Source of the DNA: Thermophilibacter provencensis
GTDB taxonomy: Bacteria > Actinomycetota > Coriobacteriia > Coriobacteriales > Atopobiaceae
NCBI RefSeq assembly: GCF_900128445.1
Contig: NZ_LT671417.1
Coordinates: 1,474,769-1,538,768, forward strand
Direction of reading: 5' to 3'
DNA: 64,000 bases
The notes below the pieces were generated by a model. It was not told where the DNA came from. It made no database searches and worked only from the letters and a program-made list of their open reading frames with translations. The position numbers were made by a program, and so were the translations under genes. Each line of letters starts with the position of its first letter. The first letter of the stretch is position 1. Shown here piece after piece: positions 1 through 8,327 of the stretch.

Positions 1-1611
1 ACCGAGTCCGACGTCTTTCCGGCCATCAAGTACACGCGCGAGAGGCACCGCAAGGGGACGCGCTACTTCGGCCCCTACACCGACGCGCGCGCCGCCCGCG
101 AGACCATCGACACCCTGCGCAAGGTGATCCCCATCTGCATGGCCACCTGCGTCGAGTGGAAGCGCGCCCGCCGCCTGCTCGAGAAGTGCCCCGAGCAGGC
201 CTCGGTCGCCAACCTCATGCTCGCCGAGCGGTGCCGCCCCTGCTTCGACTATCACGTGGGGCGCGGCCCCGGCGTCTGCGCCGGCATGATCGATACCGTG
301 GAGTATGCCCGCCACGTGCGCCAGGTGGAGAACTTCCTGAGGGGCAACCGCTCGCAGGTGGTGGGGGAGCTCACCGAGCAGATGCGCGAGGCGGCGGCTG
401 ACCTCGACTTCGAGCGCGCCGGCCGCCTCAAGGCGCGCCTCGACGGGCTCGACGCGCTCGACGACCGCCAGCAGGTGGTGTTCTCGTCCGGCGTGAACGC
501 GGACCTCATCGGCTTCTACCGCGAGGAGACCATCAGCTGCGCGTGCGTCTTCGCCGTGCGGGAGGGCCGCACCGTTCGCTCCGTCGAGTTCGTGCTCGAC
601 AAGGGCCTCGACACGGGGGAGGAGGAGCTCGTCTCCGGCTTCCTCAAGCGCTACTACGACGAGACGGCCGACGTGCCCGCCGAGGTGGACCTGCCTGCGG
701 AGCTCGAGGACGCGGAGCTCATCGAGGGGTGGCTCGCCGAGAAGCGCGGGCACTCCGTGCGCCTGAGGCGACCGCAGCGCGGCGAGAAGCGCCGCCTGCT
801 CGACATGGCCTCCGCGAACGCCCGGCACGCGCTCATGCGCTACATGGTGCGCACCGGCTACGCCGACGACCGCACGAACAAGGCGCTCCTGCAGCTCGAG
901 AGCGCGCTCGCCCTCGACGCGCCCCCGATGCGCATCGAGTGCTTCGACATCTCGACGCTTCACGGCCACTTCACCGTGGCCTCGATGGTGGTCTTCACCA
1001 ACGGCCGCCCGGACAAGTCCCAGTACCGCCGCTTCAAGATCCAGACCCCGCTCACCGAGGCCAACGACTTCGTCTCCATGTCAGAGGTCCTGGGCAGGCG
1101 CTACTCCCCGGAGCGCATGGCCGACGAGCGCTTTGGCAGCCGCCCCGACCTGCTCGTCGTGGACGGCGGCAAGCCACAGCTCACGGCCGCCATGGAGCAG
1201 CTCGCCGAGCTCGGGCTCGACATCCCGGTCTGCGGGCTCGCCAAGTCCGACGAGGAGATCTTCGTCCCCTGGGACGAGACGCCCGTCGTGCTGCCCTCCG
1301 GGTCGCCCTCGCTCTACCTCATCAAGCAGGTGCGCGACGAGTCCCACCGCTTCGCCATCACCTTCCACCGCGAGCTGCGCGACAAGGCCATGACGCGCTC
1401 GGTGATCGATGACGTCCCCGGCGTGGGCCCCAAGCGCAAGCGGGCGCTCATGCGCCGCTTCGGCTCGATCAGGAGGATGCGCGGGGCAACGGTGGAGGAG
1501 CTCGCCGCGACCCCCGGCATCCCCGCCGAGGTGGCCACTGCCGTCTGGCAGGCGCTGCGCGCCTGGGACGAGAGGGACGGGCTCGAGGGCTCCGGGGCGG
1601 GAGCGGACTAG
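1..1611 (+). CDS. uvrC: UvrABC system protein C (5' end outside window)
   Basis: This is the excision-nuclease subunit that makes both incisions around a UvrB-bound DNA lesion in nucleotide excision repair. The reading frame is open from base 1, so the start and most of the GIY-YIG domain lie upstream; about 536 residues are visible. Seen here are the tail of the GIY-YIG region (YFGPYTDA), a cysteine-containing stretch (RCRPCFDY), a UVR motif that contacts UvrB (around LDFERAGRLKARLDGLD), the RNase H-like nuclease core with acidic residues in ECFDIS and VVDGG, and a C-terminal helix-hairpin-helix region (DDVPGVGPKRKRALMRRFGS). In many Actinobacteria uvrC is followed directly by rapZ. Here an array of repeats and a carbohydrate block of about 14 kb intervene. 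Confidence 0.97.
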   Translation, partial: TESDVFPAIKYTRERHRKGTRYFGPYTDARAARETIDTLRKVIPICMATCVEWKRARRLLEKCPEQASVANLMLAERCRPCFDYHVGRGPGVCAGMIDTVEYARHVRQVENFLRGNRSQVVGELTEQMREAAADLDFERAGRLKARLDGLDALDDRQQVVFSSGVNADLIGFYREETISCACVFAVREGRTVRSVEFVLDKGLDTGEEELVSGFLKRYYDETADVPAEVDLPAELEDAELIEGWLAEKRGHSVRLRRPQRGEKRRLLDMASANARHALMRYMVRTGYADDRTNKALLQLESALALDAPPMRIECFDISTLHGHFTVASMVVFTNGRPDKSQYRRFKIQTPLTEANDFVSMSEVLGRRYSPERMADERFGSRPDLLVVDGGKPQLTAAMEQLAELGLDIPVCGLAKSDEEIFVPWDETPVVLPSGSPSLYLIKQVRDESHRFAITFHRELRDKAMTRSVIDDVPGVGPKRKRALMRRFGSIRRMRGATVEELAATPGIPAEVATAVWQALRAWDERDGLEGSGAGAD

Positions 1612-1686
1612 CCCTCCTGCCGCCCGGTCCTTCTCGCGACGCCTCCCCGCACCCGGGTGCCGCGCCACGTCGGGCATCGCCCGACA

Positions 1687-2230
1687 CGCAGTTCCGCATC
1701 TGAGCGCGTCACGGGACGCGTTGCCGCGGCGAGAAGAACTACGGCCTGCGGAGCCGTGGTCCTCGCGCCCGCGACTGACGCTCATTTCCGGAACTGAGTG
1801 CGCCATGGGGCGCAACGCCGTGGCGAGAAGTACCGCGGCCTGCGGAATCATGGCTCACGCAACCGCGACGGACGCTCAATTCCGGAACTGAGTGCGGGCG
1901 GGTACTCATTTCCGGAACTGAGCGCGGGCCCCCACCCAGTTCCGCATCTGAGTGCGCCATGGGACGCGTCGCCGCGGCGAGAGGGCCCTCGGCCCGCGGA
2001 ATCGTGACTCTTGCGCGCGCGTTCCCCACTCATTTCCGGAACTGAGCGCGGGTGGATGCTCAGTTCCGCATCTGAGTGCCACCCGGCGCCCGACGAGACG
2101 GCGAGAAGGACCTCGGCCCGCGGAATCATGGCTCACGCACCCGAGGCTGACGCTCATTTCCGGAACTGAGTGCGGGCGGGCGCTCAGAACCGGAACTGAG
2201 TGGTGTCCGATGCGTACTTCCGGAACTGAG
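1687..2230. repeat. Phased array of ten 18-bp palindrome-like repeats
   Basis: Ten copies of an 18-bp near-palindrome, consensus CTCATTTCCGGAACTGAG or the variant CTCAGTTCCGCATCTGAG, begin at 1687, 1781, 1875, 1905, 1935, 2029, 2059, 2153, 2183 and 2213. Successive starts are separated by exactly 94, 94, 30, 30, 94, 30, 94, 30 and 30 bases, so spacers are only 12 or 76 bp long. The 12-bp spacers usually begin YGCGGG. The 76-bp spacers resemble each other and carry GGCGAGAAG followed by CGGCCYGCGGAATC. Because 94 is not a multiple of three and stops are rare in all frames, the long reading frames across the array look accidental. No cas genes lie nearby and spacers are conserved, so this is not CRISPR. 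A protein-binding array or a clustered palindromic element is likely; function unknown. Confidence 0.9.
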
Positions 2231-2284
2231 TGCGTCGCGGCGAAGTCCGGCCCGGGGCGGGGTGGGGGCGGGCGATGGCGCGCA

Positions 2285-2632
2285 TATGATATGGAATCGA
2301 TACCGCTTCGCGCATGATACAAGTGGTTCTACATTGTGATGCCAGTTGGCGAGAAGAACCTTTGGCTGTCATTCATGAATCAGGTCGAAATAATTGATTC
2401 ACCAGCTATTTGTTTGAAGTTGATTGGATCTTATCGCATAGAAAACAGAAGCGAAATAGGGTCCAACCAGAATACCAATACACAATAAGCTTACGGAAGG
2501 ATTACCGTCTGGGGTACCAAAACGCACCGTCGGCCGTTTGCTTCAGGAAGATTACGCCCGCATTTCGTAGTGTTGAAAGGCAAAGGGACGGCTGCCCAAG
2601 ACGGGGCGGCCGCAGGAGGAAAGGGAGAGAAC
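2285..2632 (+). promoter_or_regulatory. AT-rich leader upstream of the transporter operon
   Basis: From about 2285 to 2580 the sequence is far richer in A+T than any neighbour, with no credible gene. It contains an inverted pair TGAATCA (about 2374) and TGATTCA (about 2395), 12 to 14 bases apart, which could be an operator. The region precedes the binding-protein gene of the putative sialic-acid operon and most likely holds its promoter and control sites. No single -10/-35 pair is clear enough to name. The different base composition could also mean that this segment was acquired separately. Confidence 0.5.
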
Positions 2633-4243
2633 ATGAAGAAGCTCATGAACAGCGCCGTGTCGCGTCGCACGTTCCTCGGCGGGGCGGCGGCGGCCGGCGC
2701 TCTCGGCCTGGCGGCCTGCAGCGGCGGCGGGGACACCACCACGACCGACGACACCCAGGGCGATGCCTCCGCCACCGGCGGCAACACCATCTCCGCGGGC
2801 TCCGCGTACGCGCCCTCCGAGTACAACCCCACGAAGACCTCCTCGGCCTTCTGCCTGGGCTCCAACTGGCACGTCCTCGAGGGCCTCTACGGCACCGACC
2901 CGCACGACTACTCCACCTTCCCCGAGCTCGCCACCGGCGACCCGGAGCAGGTCGACGAGACCCACTTCACCATCTCCGTCCGCGAGGGCGCCGCGTTCTC
3001 CAACGGCAACCCCGTGACCACCGCCGACATCGTCGAGTCCTTCGACCGCACCAAGGCCGACGCCACCTACTCCGCGTTCCTCGCCCCGATCGACGCGCTC
3101 GAGGCCACCGATGACACCACCATCACCGTGACCACGGCCATCGCCAACTTCTCGCTGCTCAAGGAGCGCCTGGCGCTCGTCCGCGTCTTCCCCGCCGGCA
3201 CCACCGACGACGAGCTCTCGAGCCAGCCCGTCGGCTCCGGCCCCTGGATGTATGACGCCATCACGGACAACACCGTCGACCTCGTCCCGAACCCCAACTA
3301 CAACGGCTCCTATCCCGCCGAGGACGCCGGCCTGCACTACGACATCCTCGTCGACGCCACCGCGCGCATGACCGCCCAGCAGCAGGGGACCACGCTCGTC
3401 ATGGAGTCCGTCACCGCCGACGCCATCGACATGATCGAGTCCGCGGGCTGCAAGGTCGACAAGGTCCAGGGCTTCGGCACCCGCTTCATCATGTTCAACA
3501 CCACGAAGGCGCCGTGGGACAACAAGGCCGCCCGTCAGGCCATCATGTACGCCCTCAACACCGACCAGATGATCGAGAACATCTTCAGCGGCCTCGCCGC
3601 GGCGGCCTCGTCCTACATCCCGGTCGACTTCCCCAACTACCAGGAGGCCGCGACGGTCTACACCTACGATCAGGAGAAGGCCAAGAGCATGCTGAGCGAC
3701 GCCGGCGTGACGCCGGGCGACCTCGTGATCCGCACGACGGACAACACGCAGGCCGAGCAGATGGGCATCCAGGCCCAGCAGGACCTCGCCGCCCTCGGCT
3801 TCAACGCCACCGTCACCACCGACACCTCGGCGGCCACCTACGCGGCCATCGACGGGGGCTCCGACAACTTCGACATCCTGATCGCCCCCGGCGACCCGTC
3901 CTGCTGGGGCGCCGACCCCGACCTGCTCCTCAACTGGTGGTACGGCGACAACGTCTGGCAGCAGACCCGCACCGGCTGGGGCTCCTCCGCTGAGTTCGCC
4001 CAGATTCGCGAGCTCATGACCGCGGCCCTCGGCCAGTCCGGCGACGAGCAGCAGGCCACCTGGAAGCAGGTCTACGACCTCATCGCCGACAACTGCGTCC
4101 TGTACCCGCTCATCCACGTCCAGACCGTGACCGCGTCCTGGGCCGACGCCGCCACCAGCCCCAGCGGCATCGCCATCGAGGGCTTCGAGGGCATCGGTAC
4201 CACGGGCATGAACTTCATCGGCTGCAAGACCGTGAGCGCGTAG
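2633..4243 (+). CDS. Family-5 ABC transporter substrate-binding lipoprotein (SatA-like)
   Basis: This is an extracellular solute-binding protein of the peptide/nickel family (SBP_bac_5), 536 residues, the usual length for the family. The start at 2633 follows GGAAAGGGAGAGA. The N-terminus combines a twin-arginine-like motif (SRRTFLGG) with a lipobox LAAC (Cys29), so the mature protein is probably a membrane-anchored lipoprotein, possibly exported by Tat. It is the first gene of a four-gene ABC system. Family-5 proteins normally bind oligopeptides, but a subset (SatA of Haemophilus ducreyi, SiaE of Corynebacterium) binds sialic acid. Here the operon is followed by NanA-, NanK- and NanE-like genes, so sialic acid or a related amino sugar is inferred as the ligand. 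A peptide ligand cannot be excluded from sequence alone. Confidence 0.88.
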   Translation: MKKLMNSAVSRRTFLGGAAAAGALGLAACSGGGDTTTTDDTQGDASATGGNTISAGSAYAPSEYNPTKTSSAFCLGSNWHVLEGLYGTDPHDYSTFPELATGDPEQVDETHFTISVREGAAFSNGNPVTTADIVESFDRTKADATYSAFLAPIDALEATDDTTITVTTAIANFSLLKERLALVRVFPAGTTDDELSSQPVGSGPWMYDAITDNTVDLVPNPNYNGSYPAEDAGLHYDILVDATARMTAQQQGTTLVMESVTADAIDMIESAGCKVDKVQGFGTRFIMFNTTKAPWDNKAARQAIMYALNTDQMIENIFSGLAAAASSYIPVDFPNYQEAATVYTYDQEKAKSMLSDAGVTPGDLVIRTTDNTQAEQMGIQAQQDLAALGFNATVTTDTSAATYAAIDGGSDNFDILIAPGDPSCWGADPDLLLNWWYGDNVWQQTRTGWGSSAEFAQIRELMTAALGQSGDEQQATWKQVYDLIADNCVLYPLIHVQTVTASWADAATSPSGIAIEGFEGIGTTGMNFIGCKTVSA

Positions 4244-4293
4244 CCTCTTCCGAAGGCCTCTCCCCACGGAAGGGTGGGGGCATAAGGACGTTC

Positions 4294-4327
4294 GAGGGGC
4301 CCGGGCGCGGATGAGCTCGGGCCCCTC
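4294..4327 (+). terminator. Stem-loop between binding-protein and permease genes
   Basis: A GC-rich stem pairs GAGGGGCCCGGGC with GCTCGGGCCCCTC around an 8-nt loop. There is no strong U tract. Such a structure after a binding-protein gene typically lets the upstream message accumulate more than the permease message, by partial termination or 3' protection. Confidence 0.6.
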
Positions 4328-4359
4328 TGCTCACCAAAGGCATAGAGAGAGGAGAGGGT

Positions 4360-5325
4360 ATGAACAACCTTCTGCGCCTCATCGGCCGGCGTCTCATCGC
4401 GCTGCCGATCATGGCCCTGGGCGTCACCCTGCTCGTGTTCTTCCTCATGTCCTTCACCGACCCCTCCATCCCGGCGCGCACCGTCCTCGGCGAGGGCGCG
4501 TCCCCGGAGGCCGTCGAGGAGTACATGGACGAGCATGGAATGAACGACCCGTGGCCCGTCCGCTACGTGGACTACATCGCCGGCCTCTGCCAGGGCGACC
4601 TCGGCACCTACGGCAGCCGCCAGACCCCGGTGGCCACGGCCATCGCCTCGGCGCTGCCCATCACGATGCAGCTCACGTTCTTCGGCCTGCTTCTCGCTGC
4701 GATCTTCTCGTTCACGCTTGGCGTCGTTTCGGCGCTCTATAGGGACAAGTGGCCGGACCAGGTGATACGAGTGATATCCATCGCAGGAATCGCGACGCCG
4801 TCCTTCTGGCTTGCGGTCCTGCTCATCCTCGCGGTCACGCTGGGCGGCCTCACGCGCGTCTTCCCGTCCTCGGGCGCGCTTCCCGACCTCTTCGCCAACC
4901 CCGCCGGCTACTTCGGCCGCATGATCATGCCCGCCATCGCGCTGGCGTTCCCGGTCATCGGCCAGATGACGCGCATCGTGCGCACCGCGATGGTCGAGGA
5001 GCTCGACAAGGACTATGTTCAGACGGCCCGCGGCAGCGGCATCCCCGAGAACGTGGTCATCGCGAAGAACGTGCTGCGCAACGCGCTCATCACCCCGATC
5101 ACCACGCTCGGCCTCAAGATTGGCTACCTCATGGGCGGCGCCGTGGTCATCGAGGTCATCTTCGCGCTCCCCGGCATGGGCACGCTCATCCAGCAGGGCA
5201 TCACCGGCGGCGAGATCATGCTCGTTCAGGGCGTCGTCGTGGTCGTGGCTCTGGCCTTCGTCATCATCAACATCGTGGTTGACATGCTCTACCTGCTGAT
5301 CAACCCGCGCATTAGGACGGTGTAG
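4360..5325 (+). CDS. ABC transporter permease, DppB/SatB-like
   Basis: This is an inner-membrane permease of the binding-protein-dependent type, 321 residues. The start at 4360 follows GAGAGAGGAGAGGGT. A first membrane segment (about residues 10-30) is followed by an extracytoplasmic stretch and then a multi-span BPD_transp_1 domain. The cytoplasmic EAA-type loop that contacts the ATPase is visible as EELDKDYVQTARGSG. It pairs with the permease half of the next gene, whose start lies only 5 bases past this stop, so the two are co-transcribed. The substrate is inferred from downstream nan-like genes. Confidence 0.93.
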   Translation: MNNLLRLIGRRLIALPIMALGVTLLVFFLMSFTDPSIPARTVLGEGASPEAVEEYMDEHGMNDPWPVRYVDYIAGLCQGDLGTYGSRQTPVATAIASALPITMQLTFFGLLLAAIFSFTLGVVSALYRDKWPDQVIRVISIAGIATPSFWLAVLLILAVTLGGLTRVFPSSGALPDLFANPAGYFGRMIMPAIALAFPVIGQMTRIVRTAMVEELDKDYVQTARGSGIPENVVIAKNVLRNALITPITTLGLKIGYLMGGAVVIEVIFALPGMGTLIQQGITGGEIMLVQGVVVVVALAFVIINIVVDMLYLLINPRIRTV

Positions 5326-5330
5326 GCCAC

Positions 5331-7352
5331 ATGACTAAGATCAGGGAAAAGCAGACCGAGAAGCTCGAGAGCGCCGCCTCCAAGGGCCTCAAGCTCGGCG
5401 GCCTCAAGAAGATGAGCATCTCGAGCAAGATCTCTCTCGTCCTCCTCATACTGGTCGCGCTCTCCGCCATCCTGGCGCCGGTCATCGCCCCGCATGACCC
5501 GCTCGAGATCGGCATGGCCTACCAGCCGCCCTCGGCGGAGCACGTCTTCGGCACGGACAACACCGGACGCGACATCCTCTCCCGCATGCTCTACGGCGGC
5601 CAGTACTCGCTCGTGATCGGCTTTGGCGCGACGCTGTTCGCGCTCGTCCTCGGCTCGATCATCGGCGCCGTCGCCGCGGTCGCGCGCAAGGCGGTCTCAG
5701 AGGTCATCATGCGCGTGCTCGACGTCATCATGTCGATCCCCGGCATCGCGCTCGCCGCCATCCTGGTGCTCATCCTGGGCAACTCCGTCCCGGCCATCAT
5801 CTTCTCCATCGGCTTCATGTACACGCCGCAGATCGCGCGCATCGTCCGCGCCAACGTGGTGTCTGAGTACGGCGAGGACTACGTCCGCGCGGTCATCGTC
5901 TCCGGAGCCCGCGCCCCGTGGATTCTCATGAGGCACGTCCTGCGCAACTGCATCGCGCCGATCATGGTCTTCACGGTCACGCTCGTCGCCGACGCCATCA
6001 TCTTCGAGGCGTCGCTCACCTTCATCGGCGCCGGCATCGCCGAGCCCACGCCCACGTGGGGCAACATCCTCTCGTCCGCGCGTGACGGCGTCCTGCTTGG
6101 CCGCTGGTGGCAGGCGCTCTTCCCGGGCATCGCGATCATGGTCACGTGCCTCGCCCTCAACATCCTCTCCGAGGGCCTGACCGATGCGATGGCCGCCGCC
6201 CCGTCCGCGCCCGTGAGCAACGAGAACGCCGAGAGCCGCCGCGAGGCCGACCTCCTCGTCGCCGACCCGGTCCGCGCCTACAAGGAGCAGGCCGACTCCC
6301 TCGCCCGCCGTCTCGGGGCGCTCCGCGAGGTCGAGCTCGCGCGCACCGACCGCCGCGTCCCCGACTACTCCGTGGAGCCGATCCTCCAGGTCAAGAACCT
6401 CTCGATCGGGTTCCCGCGCCACGGTGACGTCCACGTGGTGGACAACGTCTCCTTCGACGTGCGCCCGGGCCAGTGCATGGCTCTCGTCGGCGAGTCCGGC
6501 TGCGGCAAGTCCATCACCACCAAGACCATCATGAACCTCCTGCCCGACAGCGCCCGCATCCAGGGCCAGATCCTCTACAAGGGCAAGGACCTGCTCAAGC
6601 TCTCCAAGGAGGAGCACCGCAAGCTGCTGGGCCACGAGCTTGCGATGGTCTACCAGGACTCCCTGTCCTCGCTCAACCCGTCGATGCTCATCTCCGCCCA
6701 GATGAAGCAGCTCACGAGCCGTGGCGGCACCCGCAGCGCCGAGGAGCTCCTCGAACTCGTCGGCCTCGACCCCAAGCGCACGCTCGAGAGCTACCCGCAC
6801 GAGCTTTCCGGCGGCCAGTGCCAGCGCGTCATCATCGCCATGGCCCTCACGAGGAACCCCTCGCTCGTCATCTGCGACGAGCCCACCACGGCGCTCGACG
6901 TCACGGTCCAGAAGCAGGTCATCAAGCTGCTGAACGACCTCCAGAAGCAGCTCGGCTTCGCCATGATCTTCGTGTCCCACGACCTCGCGCTCGTGGCCGA
7001 GGTCGCCTCCGAGATCACGGTCATGTACGCCGGCCAGGTCATCGAGTCCGCCCCCACCAAGGAGCTCCTCACCAACCCGATCCACGAGTACACGCAGGGC
7101 CTGCTCGGCGCCGTCCTCTCGATCGAGGCGCACGACGGCAGCCGCCTGCACCAGGTTCCCGGCTCCGTCCCGAGTCCCGCGGACTTCCCCAAGGGCGACC
7201 GCTTCGCCCCGCGCTCGAGCCACCCCACGGTCGGCCTCGACGTCCATCCCATCCTCAAGCCCGTTCCCGGAGCCGCCCATCACCTCGTATCGGAGATCCC
7301 TGACGAGGAGCTCGCGAAGAACGGTCTCGTCTCTCGACTGGAGGTGAGGTAG
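5331..7352 (+). CDS. Fused ABC permease-ATPase (DppC + DppD; SatC-like)
   Basis: One 673-residue polypeptide joins two subunits that are usually separate. Residues about 1-290 are a DppC-type permease with N-terminal cytoplasmic leader, membrane spans and an EAA loop (SEYGEDYVRAVIVSGAR). A charged linker of about 70 residues follows. Residues about 360-670 are an ATPase with Walker A GESGCGKS (near 387), signature LSGGQCQRV, Walker B LVICDEPTTALD and the C-terminal extension typical of oligopeptide ATPases. No frameshift or stop interrupts the join. The same permease-ATPase arrangement is recalled for sialic-acid SatABCD/SiaEFGI transporters. The stop is immediately followed by the ATG of the second ATPase. 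Confidence 0.93.
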   Translation: MTKIREKQTEKLESAASKGLKLGGLKKMSISSKISLVLLILVALSAILAPVIAPHDPLEIGMAYQPPSAEHVFGTDNTGRDILSRMLYGGQYSLVIGFGATLFALVLGSIIGAVAAVARKAVSEVIMRVLDVIMSIPGIALAAILVLILGNSVPAIIFSIGFMYTPQIARIVRANVVSEYGEDYVRAVIVSGARAPWILMRHVLRNCIAPIMVFTVTLVADAIIFEASLTFIGAGIAEPTPTWGNILSSARDGVLLGRWWQALFPGIAIMVTCLALNILSEGLTDAMAAAPSAPVSNENAESRREADLLVADPVRAYKEQADSLARRLGALREVELARTDRRVPDYSVEPILQVKNLSIGFPRHGDVHVVDNVSFDVRPGQCMALVGESGCGKSITTKTIMNLLPDSARIQGQILYKGKDLLKLSKEEHRKLLGHELAMVYQDSLSSLNPSMLISAQMKQLTSRGGTRSAEELLELVGLDPKRTLESYPHELSGGQCQRVIIAMALTRNPSLVICDEPTTALDVTVQKQVIKLLNDLQKQLGFAMIFVSHDLALVAEVASEITVMYAGQVIESAPTKELLTNPIHEYTQGLLGAVLSIEAHDGSRLHQVPGSVPSPADFPKGDRFAPRSSHPTVGLDVHPILKPVPGAAHHLVSEIPDEELAKNGLVSRLEVR

Positions 7353-8177
7353 ATGGCGGACAAGACCTCTGGGCAGACCCCCATCATCTTCCTGGATAAC
7401 ATCTCGGTCACGTTCAAGTCCCGCACGGGCTCGCTCTTCCACCCCAACCTCGTGCACGCCGTGAACGGCCTCACGCTCAAGCTCATGCCGGGCGAGACAA
7501 TCGGCATCGTGGGAGAGTCCGGCTGCGGCAAGTCCACGACCGCTAACGTCATGTGCGGCCTGCAGTCGCCCACGGACGGCCGGGTCTACTTCAAGGGCGA
7601 CGACGTCACCAAGCGCACCGCCGAGCTCCGCAAGAAGATCGGCCGCGTGGTCTCCGTCGTCTTCCAGAACCCGGCCACGGCCCTGAACCCGCGCATGTCC
7701 GTCCACGACCAGCTGCTGGACCCGCTGATCGTCCACAAGGTCGGCTCCGACGACGAGCGCGAGGCGCGCATCAACGAGCTGCTCGGCATCGTCGGCCTGC
7801 CGTCCTCGGCGATGTATGCCCTCCCGGGCCAGCTCTCCGGAGGCCAGCGCCAGCGCGTCGCCATCGCCCGCGCCCTCTCCCTCCAGCCGGACGTCATCAT
7901 CGCCGACGAGCCCACGTCGGCCCTCGACGTCTCCGTCCGCGCGCAGATTCTGAACCTGCTCACGGACCTCAAGAAGGAGCTCGGCCTGGCCATGGTCTTC
8001 ATCAGCCACGACATCCAGACGGAGCGCTACATCTCCGACCGCATCGTCGTCATGAACCACGGCCAGATCATGGAGGAGGGCCCGGCACGGCAGATCTTCG
8101 AGGACCCGCACGACGCGTACACCAAGACGCTTCTCGGCGCGGCCCCGTCGCTGCTGCACCCCAACCTCGGTCAGTAG
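7353..8177 (+). CDS. ABC transporter ATPase, DppF/SatD-like
   Basis: This is the second nucleotide-binding subunit of the transporter, 274 residues. Visible are Walker A GESGCGKST, signature LSGGQRQRV, Walker B VIIADEPTSALD and the switch histidine in FISHD. It starts directly after the stop of the permease-ATPase fusion with no gap, so translational coupling is likely. It is expected to form a heterodimer with the ATPase half of the fusion. The operon's transport genes end here, followed by a strong hairpin. Confidence 0.93.
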   Translation: MADKTSGQTPIIFLDNISVTFKSRTGSLFHPNLVHAVNGLTLKLMPGETIGIVGESGCGKSTTANVMCGLQSPTDGRVYFKGDDVTKRTAELRKKIGRVVSVVFQNPATALNPRMSVHDQLLDPLIVHKVGSDDEREARINELLGIVGLPSSAMYALPGQLSGGQRQRVAIARALSLQPDVIIADEPTSALDVSVRAQILNLLTDLKKELGLAMVFISHDIQTERYISDRIVVMNHGQIMEEGPARQIFEDPHDAYTKTLLGAAPSLLHPNLGQ

Positions 8178-8188
8178 TCCCCAAGGCC

Positions 8189-8223
8189 CTGCGGCGGGCG
8201 CGCCTTCGGGCGCGCCCGCTTTG
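8189..8223 (+). terminator. Rho-independent terminator after transporter genes
   Basis: A very stable stem made of GGCGGGCGCGCC, loop TTCG, and GGCGCGCCCGC is followed by a short TTT. It separates the transporter from the catabolic genes, which therefore probably have their own promoter. Confidence 0.8.
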
Positions 8224-8327
8224 CGAATCGGCGAGTGGCGCGTTCCTCTCGTCGCTTCTGCCCTAGCATCTGAGCCCCCTGTCCCGCACGGGGCGGAGCG
8301 TCCCGCCCCACACAAGAAAGGACCAGC

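Noticed and set aside
1687-2230. CRISPR array
   Set aside because: Repeats are regularly spaced, but the 12-bp and 76-bp spacers are two fixed lengths and mutually similar, and no cas gene is present.
1739-2322. Several overlapping reading frames of 70-140 codons across the repeat array
   Set aside because: They arise because GC-rich repeats lack stops; they exist in several frames on both strands and have no ribosome-binding sites. The 94-bp period breaks any frame.
2552-4267. 571-codon minus-strand frame opposite the binding protein
   Set aside because: Antisense shadow with a low-complexity Gly/Val/Asp translation; the plus strand has a clear lipoprotein with signal peptide.
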